From positions 2,604,001 through 2,668,000 of the forward strand of contig NZ_CP027116.1 of NCBI RefSeq assembly GCF_003431975.1: a DNA stretch of 64,000 nt. The letters run 5' to 3'. Positions 1 to 12,000 of this stretch are shown one piece after another. Under the pieces are notes generated by a model, which worked only from the letters and a program-made list of their open reading frames with translations, had not been told where the DNA came from and did no database searches. Made by a program: the position numbers and the translations under genes. The DNA is from Bacillus pumilus (GTDB lineage: Bacteria; Bacillota; Bacilli; Bacillales; Bacillaceae). How positions within the stretch are numbered: position 1 is the first letter of the stretch; every line of letters begins with the position of its first letter.

Positions 1-1700
1 TTTAATGGGATGGACATTCCAAACACTTCTTGCAAACGAGATATAACTTGTGTTGCTAATAATGAATGCCCCCCTAAATCGAAGAAGGAATCATCTCGTT
101 TAATACCTCTTATTCCCAATATTTGTTCCCAAACCGTCACCACCAACTCTTCGGAAGGAGTTTGGCCTTCTTGTAACACTTTTTCCTGTATATCATTAAT
201 TGGAGTTGGTAAGACCTTACGGTCTATCTTTCCATTTGGTGTTATAGGTAAAGCTTCCATTTTGATAAAATGAGCCGGTACCATATAACCCGGTAACTTG
301 TCTTTTAGAGCCTTTCGCCATTCTTTTGTAGTTCCCTCACCTACTACATAAGCTACTAGACGTTTTTCACCTGACTCATCTTCTCGAACAATTACTACAG
401 CTTCTTGAATAGAAGGGAGGGCATTTAAGGTTGCCTCTACCTCTCCTAATTCAATCCGAAAACCTCGAATTTTCACTTGATCATCTGCTCGGCCTACAAA
501 CTCTAAATTACCATCTGGAAGATAACGTACTAGATCCCCTGTACGATATAAACGAGCTCCTGGTTCATCACTAAAAGGATGCGGTATAAAGCGTTCAGCT
601 GTTAACTTAGGTCGATTTAAATAACCACGTGCTAGGCCAGATCCTCCTACATAAAGTTCTCCCACTCCCCCTTTAGAAATCAGTTGGGAATTTTTATCTA
701 ATACATAAACCTGTGTATTAGACACTGGTTTTCCTATTGCAGGGCGATTTCCGCTTATATCATCATCTTTTAAAGCTTCACTAGCTGTAGCTACCACAGT
801 ATTCTCAGTTGGTCCATAGTGATTAAAAACCTCAAATGGAAGATTCTCTGAAGGAAACACCCTTAATTGATCTCCACCTGTTAACAAAGCTTTCAAGGCG
901 ACACTTTGTGGCCAAGAAAGTTTTAAGATTCTTTCGGTTAGCGGAGTTGGTAAAAAACTAATAGTAATTTGTTGTTTAATAAACCATTCTTTTAAAGCCT
1001 TCACATCTGTACGAATTTGGTTATTTGGTAAATATAAACTTGCTCCCACACTTAGATACGGCCATATCTCCCATACCGATGCATCAAATGCTGTTCCAGC
1101 AATTTGAGTTGCTCGATCTTTGTTAGTCACATGATATTTTTTTTGATGCCAAAAGATTAAGTTCAATAATGAACGATGTTCAACCATTACCCCTTTTGGT
1201 TTTCCAGTAGAACCTGATGTATAGATAACATACGCTAAGTTTTCTAGTGATATTCCATGGATAGGTGTAGTGATAGGCTCATTTCTGATTTCATGAGAAT
1301 TTTCATCTAAACAAATCCTCTCAACATCCGATGATACCCACTCTGTAAGATGCGATTCTGTCACCAATATTTGAATACCTGCATCTTCAAGAATGTATTG
1401 AAGACGTTTCTCCGGATATGCTGGATCTAGTGGGACATAAGCGCCTCCAGCTTTGAGAATCCCTAGTAATCCAACAATCATTTTCGGAGAACGTTCCACA
1501 CATAATCCCACTAGGGATTCTGGACCTACTCCTCGTTTTTGAAGATAATGAGCTAATTGGTTAGCTTGTTCCTGAACCTCTTTATAGCTCCACTCTTCGT
1601 CTTCATATACTACCGCGATGGCATCTGGATTTTCCTGAACTTGAGACTCAAATAGATCCTGAATTAATAAATCCTGAGGGTATTCAACATTCGTTTGATT
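1..1700. repeat. Near-identical repeat of 19928-21627 (T/A domain, modules 6 and 1)
   Basis: The segment from base 1 to about 1700 matches 19928-21627 at a constant offset of 19927. I saw only a handful of substitutions, for example near 336 and 1609-1621. It covers the carrier domain start and the whole A domain including its core, so modules 1 and 6 should load the same substrate. Homology stops abruptly at the codon for N in the NQTN motif, where the upstream C domains differ. Confidence 0.93.
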
Positions 1701-3056
1701 CCATTCTACAACCAATTGATTTCGCTCTCTATCTGTTAAATACATCAGTTCATTCAGTTTCTTCTGCGGAGAATCTTCCGTTATTTGTTTAAGAACTTCA
1801 ACTAGGTGATTATATAGATGATTAATTGTCTCTTTTTCAAAATACCTTAAGTCGTACATTAGTTTTAGAGTTAATTGTTCGTCTGGAATAACTGCTAAAG
1901 TTAGTGAATAATTTGTTTGTTCCAATCCATCAAAACCTAAAATAAGTAATTCATTATCAAAACTTTGTTCCTGTACAGGATAGTTTTCAAAAACATATAA
2001 AGTATTAAACATCGAAATCCCTCGTGGGATTTTACTCCACCCTTGAATGTCAGTTAATGAGGTATACTCATATTGTCGACGTTTACTGTCTTTTACTTGA
2101 AGATCTTTTAACCAATTCACTACCTTTGTTTCACCTGATACTTGTACTCGTACTGGCAATGTATTGATAAAGAGCCCTACCATTTTTTCTACACCCGGTA
2201 GATCTGTCGGTCTTCCCGAGCTTGTCACTCCAAATAATACATCTTCTTCTCCACTATATTTGCTTAATAAATATCCCCAAGCACCTTGGACTAAAGTGTT
2301 CAGAGTAAGTTGATTCTTTCTTGCCCATTTTTGAAGTACCTGTGTTTCCTCTTGTGATAAATGATAAATACTTTGACTATATCCTTGGTGTTGCTTCTTC
2401 TTATCTCCCACTGAACCAAATGGTGTAGGAGAAGTGATACCTTCTAATTCTTTTCTCCAAAAAGCCTCTGCTTGCGCCTTATCTTGCTGTCTAATCCAAC
2501 GTATATAATTTTTATAAGGAGGAGATTGAGTTAATACCCAATCCCTCCCTTTCACCATATTTTCATAAACCTTAAATAATTCATTTATAACTATGGATGC
2601 TCCCCAACCATCTAATATCAAATGATGATGAGTCCAAACAACTCTAAATTCATCTATTGAAAGCTGCAATACAGTTACTCTCATTAACGGAGCTTCTTCT
2701 AAAGAAAATTTTCTTCTACGATCAGCTTTTAAAAAAGTTTTTAATTTTTCTTTTTGTTCGTCTATAGAATATGAAGTCCAATCCTGAAAATTAACGTTAA
2801 ATTTTGTGCTTTTTAAAACTACTTGTAAGGGATTATCTATCTCCTCCCATAAAAACATAGTATGAAAAATCTCATATCTATCAACAATATATCCCCAAGA
2901 TTTCCTGAAATAAGCAAGTTTTAAAGGGCCCTTAATAAGAAAGCTTGTTTGGTTAATATAAGGTAAGGAATCGCTATTTTCTTTATCATATAAGGAATGA
3001 AACAAAATTCCTTCTTGGAGAGGCGACATCTTATACATATCTTTAATATTATTCAT
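1..3056 (-). CDS. NRPS subunit, module 6 (C-A-T), 3' end outside the window
   Basis: This gene starts with ATG at 3056, which overlaps the TGA of the preceding synthetase gene (ATGA), so the two are translationally coupled. About 1018 residues are visible. Residues 1-20 (MNNIKDMYKMSPLQEG) resemble an acceptor communication-mediating region like that of TycB-type subunits. A condensation domain follows with THHHLILDGW near residue 145, of the type that follows an epimerisation domain (DCL). An adenylation domain runs from about residue 455 to 950, and a carrier domain with GGHSLL lies near the edge. The A-domain core appears identical to that of module 1. By eye its ten-residue code is DAWFLGHVVK, one position from the Leu code DAWFLGNVVK that I recall. 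The GGHS rather than GGDS carrier motif suggests that no E domain follows. The reading frame is open up to base 1, so the next module or a thioesterase lies outside. Confidence 0.93.
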   Translation of the reverse strand, partial: MNNIKDMYKMSPLQEGILFHSLYDKENSDSLPYINQTSFLIKGPLKLAYFRKSWGYIVDRYEIFHTMFLWEEIDNPLQVVLKSTKFNVNFQDWTSYSIDEQKEKLKTFLKADRRRKFSLEEAPLMRVTVLQLSIDEFRVVWTHHHLILDGWGASIVINELFKVYENMVKGRDWVLTQSPPYKNYIRWIRQQDKAQAEAFWRKELEGITSPTPFGSVGDKKKQHQGYSQSIYHLSQEETQVLQKWARKNQLTLNTLVQGAWGYLLSKYSGEEDVLFGVTSSGRPTDLPGVEKMVGLFINTLPVRVQVSGETKVVNWLKDLQVKDSKRRQYEYTSLTDIQGWSKIPRGISMFNTLYVFENYPVQEQSFDNELLILGFDGLEQTNYSLTLAVIPDEQLTLKLMYDLRYFEKETINHLYNHLVEVLKQITEDSPQKKLNELMYLTDRERNQLVVEWNQTNVEYPQDLLIQDLFESQVQENPDAIAVVYEDEEWSYKEVQEQANQLAHYLQKRGVGPESLVGLCVERSPKMIVGLLGILKAGGAYVPLDPAYPEKRLQYILEDAGIQILVTESHLTEWVSSDVERICLDENSHEIRNEPITTPIHGISLENLAYVIYTSGSTGKPKGVMVEHRSLLNLIFWHQKKYHVTNKDRATQIAGTAFDASVWEIWPYLSVGASLYLPNNQIRTDVKALKEWFIKQQITISFLPTPLTERILKLSWPQSVALKALLTGGDQLRVFPSENLPFEVFNHYGPTENTVVATASEALKDDDISGNRPAIGKPVSNTQVYVLDKNSQLISKGGVGELYVGGSGLARGYLNRPKLTAERFIPHPFSDEPGARLYRTGDLVRYLPDGNLEFVGRADDQVKIRGFRIELGEVEATLNALPSIQEAVVIVREDESGEKRLVAYVVGEGTTKEWRKALKDKLPGYMVPAHFIKMEALPITPNGKIDRKVLPTPINDIQEKVLQEGQTPSEELVVTVWEQILGIRGIKRDDSFFDLGGHSLLATQVISRLQEVFGMSIPL

Positions 3057-6000
3057 TTTATCCCTCTTTTCTTAGTTAGTTTTGATAATACTTTAGCAAA
3101 ACTATTTTCTGAAAGATCAGCCTCAGGAAAGTCTGAAGTGGTATATGCTATCTCTCTATAAGAAGAGTCTATAATTGAATGTAGAACGGAAAGCATCAAA
3201 TCAGCTAAAGACTTTATACTATCAAATTCAAATTGTTTCCTACTATAAAGCCAAGTAAATTCTAATTTTCCCTCTTTTACTATTCCTACTACATCAATTA
3301 GATGCCCGCGTTTTGTGTCTTGATCATAATTGTCATTGGTTAATTCCATTCCTGTCTTAAATAAGGCTTCTCTGTTGACCTCTTGATTAAATTGACCTAG
3401 ATAGTTGAAACTAATTGAAGGCTGTTTTTGAAGTTGAAGAAGGTCTCCCACTTCTTGATTAAGGTATCGAAGAATACCATAATCCACCCCTTTATTTGGC
3501 ACCTTACGTAACTGCTCTTTAACAGTTCGAAGAGACTCTATTGGTGTCTCTGTCCCTTTAATATCTAGGTGAACCGGATATATGCTGGTAAACCATCCTA
3601 CTGTTCTAGAAACATCAATTCCTTCTATAATTTCCTCTCGTCCATGTCCTTCTAAATCAATTGATAAAGACGGCTTCCCAGTAATTTGTTTTGTTGCTTG
3701 TACTAAAGCTGTTAGTAATATTTCATTTATATGCGCTCGATAAGTTGATGTTATATCTGTTAACAATGCTTTTGTATCTTTTTTATTTAACGAAACTGTA
3801 ATTTGTTCTGTAGTTTCCTCTATTGAATGATCAATTTGGTAATCCATTGGTAAACCTTCGGTCTTTTTAGACGCCTGTTCTATCCAATAATCCTGAATTC
3901 CTTTTGGTATATTTTCACTATACGTTACTAGATGAGAAGCCCATTCTTTATACGATGTCGTTTTAGCCGGCAATTCAATCTCTTCTCCATGGACTAGTTG
4001 ATTATAAACATTTTGAAGATCCTCTAAGAGAATACGCCAAGAAACTCCATCTACCACTAAATGATGAATTCCCCAGAAAAGTCGTCCTTCTTGATGTGCT
4101 TTGTCCTCAAAATATATTATTTTCATAATTGGCCCATCTTGAAGATTTAAAGTAGATTGGGCTTGTTTTATTGTTTCATAGATTCTCTCTTCTTTTCCTT
4201 TATCTTCTTCAATTCTTACTGAAATGACCTCGCTAGAAACCAAATTCTCTATTCCAGTATTGACCTGCGACCATTCAAGATCTGATGTACGCTGATAACG
4301 AAGACGTAAAGCATCATGGTGTTTTATCAAAACCTTAAGTGCCTTATCTAGTACTCCTACATCTAGAGCCTTTTTAGTTCGCAAGAACATAGACTGATTC
4401 CAATGGTGAGGATTTGAATGTTTTTGTTCAAAAAACCAATGTTGAATAGGAGTCAATAAGACTTCTCCCGTCACTATTCCTTGGTTACTATAAATCTTTT
4501 TCGTCTCCTCTACTACTCGTGCTAGTTCAGCAATAGTCTGATGTTCAAATATTTGTTTTGGTGTTAAATATAAACCTATTTCATTTGCCCTAGCAATAAT
4601 TTGAATACTAAGAATAGAGTCTCCTCCACTTTCAAAGAAATTATCATGGATACCGATGTTTTCAACACCTAGAACTTGTTCCCAAATGGAAGCCAACAAC
4701 TCTTCACGTTCATTTTGAGGTGCTACATATTCCCCTTCCTTTTCTACTTGTCCAGGATGTGGTAATACCTTACGGTCTACTTTTCCATTTGGTGTTAAAG
4801 GGAAGACTTCCATCTTCACAAAGTGTGCTGGCACCATATAAGCTGGAAGCTTTTCTTTTAATGCTATACGCCACTCCGCAGGAGTCTCCTCACCAACTAC
4901 ATAAGCTACTAGACGTTTATCACCCGGCTCATCTTCTCGAACAATTACTACAGCTTCTTGAATAGAAGGGAGGTCATTTAAAGTTGCCTCTACTTCTCCT
5001 AATTCAATCCGAAAACCTCGAATTTTCACTTGATCGTCAGTACGTCCAATGAATTCTAAATCTCCATTTGGTAAATATCGAACCAAGTCCCCTGTTCGAT
5101 ATACTCGATCTCCAGATGTTTTATCAAACGGATGAGGTAAGAATCTCTCTTTTGTTAGCTCCGGTCGATTTAGATAACCACGTGCTAAGCTCTGACCTCC
5201 AATATAAAGTTCACCTATTACTCCAACCGGAACTGGTTGACCATATTTATCTAATACATATAACTGAGTATTAAAAATAGGTTTTCCAATTGACGGGATT
5301 TTCCCGATGGATTTATTTATTGAATTACTAGCCGTTGCTACAACTGTATTTTCAGTAGGCCCATAATGGTTACATAGATAGAATGGTAATTCTTTATTAG
5401 GACAATGGGTAAGTTGTTCTCCACCTGTTAAAATATACTTTAATTTTATTTTATCTTTCCATTTCATAGTTAATAGTTGTTTAACTAAAGGAGTCGGTAA
5501 AAAACTAATAGTAATTTGTTGTTTAATAAACCATTCTTTTAAAGCCTTCACATCTGTACGAATTTGGTTATTTGGTAAATATAAACTTGCTCCCACACTT
5601 AGATACGGCCATATCTCCCATACCGATGCATCAAATGCTGTTCCAGCAATTTGAGTTGCTCGATCTTTGTTAGTCACATGATATTTTTTTTGATGCCAAA
5701 AGATTAAGTTCAATAATGAACGATGTTCAACCATTACCCCTTTTGGTTTTCCAGTAGAACCTGATGTATAGATAACATACGCTAAGTTTTCTGGTGTTAC
5801 TCCATGAACAGGTGTAGTGATAGGCTCATTTCTGATTTCTTGAGAATTTTCATCTAAACAAATCCTCTCAACATCCGATGATAGCCAATTTGTAAGATGC
5901 GATTCTGTTACCAATATTTGAATGCCTGCATCTTCAAGAATGTATTGAAGACGTTTCTTCGGATACGCTGGATCTAATGGGACATAAGCGCCTCCGGCTT

Positions 6001-9000
6001 TGAGAATCCCTAGTAATCCAACAATCATTTTCGGAGAACGTTCCACACATAATCCCACTAGGGATTCTGGACCTATTCCTCGTTTTTGAAGATAATGAGC
6101 TAATTGATTGGCTTGTTCCTGAACCTCTTTATAGCTCCATTCTTCGTCTTCATATACTACCGCGATGGCATCCGGATTTTCTTGAACTTGAGCATCAAAT
6201 AAATCTTGAATAACCTTATCTTTCGGATAATCTGCATCTGTTTGATTCCATTCTATAACTATCTCATCTTGTTCCTCTTTGGAAAGGAGCGAAAGGTTGT
6301 TTAATGGCTCCTCTGGTAAACGTGTAATTTCAGTTAACCAATATTTAAAGTGATTAGCCATCCGTTCAACTGTAGACTTATCAAATAAATCTGTATTGTA
6401 CTCAAAAGCTGTTATCAAACCTTCCTTCCTTCTTTCCATTGCCACAGTTAAATCAAATTTGGCAAAAGAGTTTTGTAAAAAATCTAATCCTCTAATATTC
6501 AAATCATCTATATTTAGAAGATCCTTTTCCTCATTATTGATAGTAAACATAGTTTGGAAAAGTGGTGAATGACTAGTACTTCGTTCCGGCTGTACTTCTT
6601 CTACTATTTTTTCAAATGGTACATCTTGGTGTTCATAAGCTTTCAATGCTTTAGTTCTCACTGTCCGTAAAACATCTCGGAATGTAGAAGTTTCATCAAA
6701 TTGAGTTCGATACACCAACGTATTGGCAAAGAAGCCAATTAGCCCTTCGGTCTCTTTATAATGTCGATTAGCAATAGGACTTCCAACTAATATATCATCC
6801 TGACCAGTATAACGAGATAGGAAACCTTGATATGCAGCGAGTAAGGTCATAAACACTGTCGTTCCCTCTTGGCGGCTTACGGCCTCAATTTGTTCTACCA
6901 CTCCAGTTGGTAGTATAAATTGATACATTGCTCCTGCATAAGTTTGAACAGATGGACGTGGCCGATCTGTTGGCAATTGGAGGACCGGCAGGTCTCCTTT
7001 TAACTCTTCCTTCCAATAACTTAACTGTTTATCTAACACTTCATTATCAAGCCACTTCCGCTGCCATTCCGCATAATCTGCATATTGAATAGGAAGATCC
7101 GGTAACCTTTCAGGTTGACCTTTTACTTCTCCTTCATATAACATCATCCACTCTCTTAAAAATACATTCATGGACCATCCGTCTGAAATAATATGATGCA
7201 TGATACAGGCTAAAACCCATTCGTTTTCTTGCATTTTAATTAGTTGGACTCTCAATAGAGGACTTGTCTCTAAATCAAACGGTGTCTCAGCTTCTCTTTG
7301 AACCAATTCTTGCATCGTCTGCTCTTTCTCTTCTTTCGAAAGATGTACCAAATCTGTTCTCGACAACGTTCTTAAATGAGAAGAAGCAATATTTTGAAAA
7401 GCTTCTCCATCTTTTTCTGTGATAGTGGTACGTAAAATCTCGTGACGACTGATTAAAGTATTTAAACTATTTTCTAACGCACGTGGAGACCACTCTCCCT
7501 GTAAACGCCAGACAGCCGGAATATTATACAATGAACTATTAGGTACTAAGCGATCAAAAAACCATAAACGCTGTTGAGCATAGGATAACGGTACAACAGA
7601 TCCTCTCTCTACTCGAATTAACGATGGAATCTCACTAGAGATACTTCTTCCACGAAGATCCTCTAAACGTTTGGCTAGTTCTTCCACTGTAGAATGCTCA
7701 AATAGTTCCTTTAATGGGATGGACATTCCGAACACTTCTTGCAAACGAGATATAACTTGTGTTGCTAATAATGAATGCCCCCCTAAATCGAAGAAGGAAT
7801 CATCTCGTTTAATACCTCTTATTCCCAATATTTGTTCCCAAACCGTCACCACCAACTCTTCGGAAGGAGTTTGGCCTTCTTGTAACACTTTTTCCTGTAT
7901 ATCATTAATTGGAGTTGGTAAGACCTTACGGTCTATCTTTCCATTTGGTGTTATAGGTAAAGCTTCCATTTTGATAAAATGAGCCGGTACCATATAACCC
8001 GGTAACTTGTCTTTTAGAGCCTTTCGCCATTCTTTTGTAGTTCCCTCACCTACTACATAAGCTACTAGACGTTTTTCACCTGACTCATCTTCTCGAACAA
8101 TTACTACAGCTTCTTGAATAGAAGGGAGGGCATTTAAGGTTGCCTCTACCTCTCCTAATTCAATCCGAAAACCTCGAATTTTCACTTGATCATCTGCTCG
8201 GCCTACAAACTCTAAATTACCATCTGGAAGATAACGTACTAGATCCCCTGTACGATATAAACGAGCTCCTGGTTCATCACTAAAAAGATGCGGTATAAAG
8301 CGTTCAGCTGTTAACTTAGGTCGATTTAAATAACCACGTGCTAAGCCAGATCCTCCTACATAAAGTTCTCCAGTTACCCCAACGGGAACTATATGTCGAT
8401 TAATATCTAATATATAAATCTCTAGATCCACAATAGGCTTTCCAATTACACTGCTCTTACTATAAGCTACATCATTTCCAATAATCCAATGGTACGTCGC
8501 ATGAACCGTTGTTTCTGTAATTCCATACATATTGACTAGTTTGGCTATCGATAACGTATAGTCGTTAAACCATGTACTTAGGGAAAACACATCTAAAGCT
8601 TCTCCACCAAAAATAACGTAGCGTAAATTCAATTCAAGTCCTTGATTAGCCCATTCTTTATTAGTGTTAGCCAATTGACGAAATGCAGAAGGAGTTTGAT
8701 TTAAGATAGTTACTTTTTCATCTATTAGTAACTTATAAAATGCTTCAGGGGAGCGACTAATCCAATAAGGAACGATTATTAAACGTCCTCCATACAATAA
8801 GGCTCCCCATATTTCCCACACGGAAAAATCAAAAGCGTATGAGTGAAATAAAGTCCACACATCACTTGAACTAAATTTATAAAATTTATTGGTTGATGCA
8901 AATAAACGATACACATTGTAATTCTCAATCATTACACCTTTTGGATTTCCAGTAGAACCTGACGTATAGATGACATACGCTAAGTTTTCTGGTGTTACTC

Positions 9001-12000
9001 CATGAACAGGTGTAGTGATAGGCTCATTTCTGATTTCTTGAGAATTTTTATCTAAACAAATCCTCTCAACATCCGATGATACCCACTTTGTAAGATGCGA
9101 TTCTGTCACCAATATTTGAATGCCTGCATCTTCAAGAATGTATTGAAGACGTTTCTCCGGATACGCTGGATCTAGCGGGACATAAGCGCCTCCGGCTTTG
9201 AGAATCCCTAGTAATCCAACAATCATTTTCGGAGAACGTTCCGCACATAATCCCACTAGGGATTCTGGACCTACTCCTCGTTTTTGAAGATAATGAGCTA
9301 ATTGGTTAGCTTGTTCCTGAACCTCTTTATAGCTCCACTCTTCGTCTTCATATGCTACCGCGATGGCATCCGGATTTTCTTGAACTTGAGCATCAAATAA
9401 ATCTTGAATAACCTTATCTTTCGGATAATCTGCATCTGTTTGATTCCATTCTATAAGCAATTGTTTTTGTTCTTCCTCTGTCAGGTAAGTCAGTTCATTA
9501 AGCGTTTTTTGTTCTGACGTTTGGGTTATTTGCTGAAGAATTTCGACTAAGTGCTTATGAAGACGATTAATGGTTTCTTCTTCGAAATAGTTTAAATCAT
9601 ACATTAGTTTTAAAGATAACTGGGCACCTGGAATAACCGCTAAACTCAAAGGATAATTATTTTGTTCTGCCCCCTCCATATTTAAAATCTTCAAATCGTG
9701 ATTAATTTCAGTTTCTTGGATAGGATAATTTTCAAAAACATATAAAGTATTAAACATCGAAATCCCTCGTGGGATTTTACTCCACCCTTGAATGTCAGTT
9801 AATGAGGTATACTCATATTGTCGACGTTTACTGTCTTTTACTTGAAGATCTTTTAACCAATCCACTACCTTTGTTTCACCTGATACTTGTACTCGTGCTG
9901 GCAATGTATTGATAAAGAGCCCTACCATTTTTTCTACACCCGGTAGATCTGTCGGTCTTCCCGAGCTTGTCACTCCAAATAATACATCTTCTTCTCCACT
10001 ATATTTGCTTAATAAATATCCCCAAGCACCTTGGACTAAAGTGTTCAGAGTAAGTTGATTCTTTCTTGCCCATTTTTGAAGTACTTGTGTTTCCTCTTGT
10101 GATAAATGATAAATACTTTGACTATATCCTTGGTGTTGCTTCTTCTTATCTCCCACTGAACCAAATGGTGTAGGAGAAGTGATACCTTCTAATTCTTTTC
10201 TCCAAAAAGCCTCTGCTTGCGCCTTATCTTGCTGTCTAATCCAACGTATATAATTTTCATAAGAAGGTACCGATGGCAATATAATATGTTCCTCATTAAT
10301 CAACTGTCCATATACCTTCATCACTTCATGTAATACTTGTTGTAGACTCCATCCATCTAGTAGGGCATGATGATGACTCCATATAAACTGATAGATATCC
10401 TCTCCACAATGGACCAAATACAAGCGCATTAAGGGACCCTTTTGAAGATCAAAAACTTTCATCCTGTCTTGAATTAAAAGTTCTGACAACTGTGATTGTT
10501 GCTCTTTTGGTGAACTATATTGCCAGTCTAATTCATTGATTGTTACAGGCATAATATTACAAACAATCTGATGAATATCTTGACCGTCTTCCCAACTAAA
10601 CACCGTTCTTAATACTTCATGACGATTAATGATATATTCCCATGCAGTCTGAAAATATCCAGTATTCAAATTCCCTTGAAGAGTTAGTATACATTGACTA
10701 TTATATTCTCCCAAGTTGTAATCATATAGTGTATGAAAAACCATCCCACTTTGAAGAGGTGCAAGTGTATAAATATCTTCTATCTCTGTATACTTATTTG
10801 TAATTACATCAATTTGTTCTGTGCTTAAATTTGCTTGTGAAAAATCAGATGAAATATAAGCATAATCTCCCTGCATATCACTACTCTCGATTAGCTTATA
10901 TAAGGTATTAAGAAATACTTCTGCAATATGCTCAATAGTTGACCTCTTAAATTGATGCCCGCTATAAAGCCAAGTAAATTCTAATTTTCCCTCTTTTACT
11001 ATTCCTACTACATCAATTAGATGCCCGCGTTTTGTGTCTTGATCATAATTGTCATTGGTTAATTCCATTCCTGTCTTAAATAAGGCTTCTCTGTTGACCT
11101 CTTGATTAAATTGACCTAGATAGTTGAAACTAACTGAAGGCTGTTTTTGAAGTTGAAGAAGGTCTCCCACTTCTTGATTAAGGTATCGAAGAATACCATA
11201 ATCCACCCCTTTATTTGGCACCTTACGTAACTGCTCTTTAACAGTTCGAAGAGACTCTATTGGTGTCTCTGTCCCTTTAATATCTAGGTGAACCGGATAT
11301 ATGCTGGTAAACCATCCTACTGTTCTAGAAACATCAATTCCTTCTATAATTTCCTCTCGTCCATGTCCTTCTAAATCAATTGATAAAGACGGCTTCCCAG
11401 TAATTTGTTTTGTTGCTTGTACTAAAGCTGTTAGTAATATTTCATTTATATGCGCTCGATAAGTTGATGTTATATCTGTTAACAATGCTTTTGTATCTTT
11501 TTTATTTAACGAAACTGTAATTTGTTCTGTAGTTTCCTCTATTGAATGATCAATTTGGTAATCCATTGGTAAACCTTCGGTCTTTTTAGACGCCTGTTCT
11601 ATCCAATAATCCTGAATTCCTTTTGGTATATTTTTACTATACGTTACTAGATGAGAAGCCCATTCTTTATACGATGTCGTTTTAGCCGGCAATTCAATCT
11701 CTTCTCCATGGACTAGTTGATTATAAACATTTTGAAGATCCTCTAAGAGAATACGCCAAGAAACTCCATCTACCACTAAATGATGAATTCCCCAGAAAAG
11801 TCGTCCTTCTTGATGTGCTTTGTCCTCAAAATATATTATTTTCATAATTGGCCCATCTTGAAGATTTAAAGTAGATTGGGCTTGTTTTATTGTTTCATAG
11901 ATTCTCTCTTCTTTTCCTTTATCTTCTTCAATTCTTACTGAAATGACCTCGCTAGAAACCAAATTCTCTATTCCAGTATTGACCTGCGACCATTCAAGAT

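Noticed and set aside
4720..4965. Plus-strand ORFs repeated at 4720-4965, 12439-12684 and 16947-17192
   Set aside because: Antisense to the A-domain C-terminal repeat, with no ribosome site of their own.
7671..7982. Plus-strand ORFs of 87-103 codons repeated at 10-273, 7671-7982 and 19889-20200
   Set aside because: They are antisense shadows of the repeated carrier/A-domain segment; their repetition simply follows the NRPS repeats.
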